Both the position numbers and the translations under genes were made by a program. This document shows positions 63,377 through 64,000 of a stretch of 64,000 bases of DNA, one piece after another. Within the stretch, counting starts at the first letter, position 1. Every line of letters begins with the position of its first letter. The notes under the pieces are model-generated. The model made no database searches. It saw nothing but the letters and a program-made list of their open reading frames with translations, and was not told the DNA's origin. Location of the stretch: positions 21,957,001 through 22,021,000 of the forward strand of contig CM076146.1 of the NCBI GenBank assembly GCA_038025085.1, in the 5' to 3' direction. This stretch comes from Tetragonia tetragonoides (lineage: Eukaryota > Streptophyta > Magnoliopsida > Caryophyllales > Aizoaceae).

Positions 63377-64000
63377 AATCATTTGAGTGTGAAACTACAC
63401 CTAGGATGTTTACAGTTACAAACAAGCTTCAACTCAAGCTGCTGAATGAATTTACGCATTTTAACAGCTCTTACGACTAGGGTGATAGAAATTGAGTTCT
63501 TTTGTGTTGTATATTAAGAGAAAGCATCCAAATATTTTGTTTGCATTTATTTGAGTGTGAAACTACACCTAGGATGTTTACAGTTACAAACAAGCTTCAA
63601 CTCAAGCTTTTGAATGCATTTACGCGTTTTAAAAGCTCATACGAGTAGGGTGAAAGAGATTTGAGTTCTTTTGTGTTGTATATTAAGAGAAAGCATCCAA
63701 ATACTTTGTTTGCATTCATTTGAGTGTGAAACTATACCTAGGATGTTTACAGTCACAAACAAGCTTCAACTCAAGCTTCTGAATGCATTTACGCGTTTTA
63801 AAAGCTCATACGAGTATGGTGAAAGAGATATGAGTTCTTTTGTGTTGTATATTAAGAGAAAGCATCTAAATACGTTGTTTTCATTCATTTGAGTGTAAAA
63901 CTACACCTAGGATGTTTACAAGTACAAACAAGCTTCAACTCAAGCTGCTGAATGAATTTACGCGTTTTAACAGCTCTTACGACTAGGGTGATAGAAATTG
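63377..64000 (+). repeat. tail block shared with distant parts of the array
   Basis: After the 8-mer domain the sequence switches to the run class B, CCAAATATTTTG, GTCACAAAC, GTATGGTG/GCATCTAAATACGTTG, GTAAAACTAC, class B. The same run is found near 9100-9700, 13850-14450 and 25440-26070, with related runs near 38500-38950 and 39850-40300. The offset to the copy near 25734 is 37,937 bp. Private changes here are TTTACGCATTTTAACAG near 63455 and GATATGAG near 63830. The window ends inside a class B monomer. Confidence 0.82.

Larger units (their letters stand above)
1..64000 (+). repeat. 169-bp satellite array filling the window
   Basis: The whole window is head-to-tail copies of one monomer. 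Taking each monomer to start at the GTGAAA that follows TTTGAGT, starts fall at 1, 170, 339, 508, 677, 846, 1014, 1183, 1352, 1521, 1690, 1858, 2026, 2195, 2364 and so on, in steps of 169 or 168 bp. About 380 copies fit. Every copy seen is in the same orientation. Landmarks in most copies are CCTAGG near monomer position 12, AAGCTT near 36 and (class A) 48, ACGCGT near 66, and TTTTAAAA at 71-78. The consensus class A monomer is about 34% GC. No unique sequence, transposon end, long poly-A, tRNA-like element or gene interrupts the array. I infer a centromeric or heterochromatic satellite. The family and species are not recognised. What is certain is the repeat; its role is inference. Confidence 0.99.

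Noticed and set aside
1..64000. CRISPR-like regular repeat array
   Set aside because: There are no short repeats separated by unique spacers; the whole 169-bp unit is repeated, with no spacer sequence and no cas genes.

Overview
This 64 kb window is a single uninterrupted array of one tandem satellite repeat. The monomer is about 169 bp (168 bp in a second major class), so the window holds roughly 380 head-to-tail copies, all in the same orientation. I see no protein-coding gene, RNA gene, transposon, CRISPR array or unique sequence. The short open frames present (about 67-83 codons) are the same stretch of monomer read over and over. Because 169 is not a multiple of three, the frame shifts at every monomer and no frame stays open.

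The window looks like eukaryotic centromeric or heterochromatic DNA, most plausibly a plant centromere core resolved by long reads. This is inferred from the nucleosome-sized monomer, about 34% GC in the consensus monomer, strict orientation, higher-order repeats (HORs), and the absence of inserted elements. I do not recognise the satellite family and cannot name the species. An animal satellite is not excluded.

There are two main monomer classes. Class A is 169 bp, with AAGCTT twice, ATGCAT, and TTTTAAAAGCTCATACGAG. Class B is 168 bp, with GCTGTTGAATGAAT or GCTGCTGAATGAAT and TTAACAGCTCTTACGACTAG. There are several diagnostic sub-variants and A/B chimeras. Layered over the monomers is a patchwork of HORs of different periods: a dimer (3.5-4.2 kb), a 9-mer (4.3-7.6 kb), a 4,718-bp 28-mer tandem duplication (6.2-15.6 kb), a 10-mer (16.6-21.6 kb), a 21-mer (27.2-33.6 kb), another 9-mer (34.0-37.0 kb), 6-/8-mers (36.8-40.3 kb), three 11-mer domains (42.6-45.2, 45.7-49.3, 51.5-55.8 kb) and an 8-mer repeated almost four times (58.1-63.4 kb). 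Irregular mosaic stretches separate them.

The picture is of repeated local amplification, deletion of whole monomers, and conversion between monomer classes. The feature with most possible biological content is a dyad inside each monomer. Its 7-bp arms are perfect in class A and perfect in one form of class B, through a paired T-A to G-C change. All HOR boundaries and copy comparisons were made by eye and are good to about 10-30 bp.
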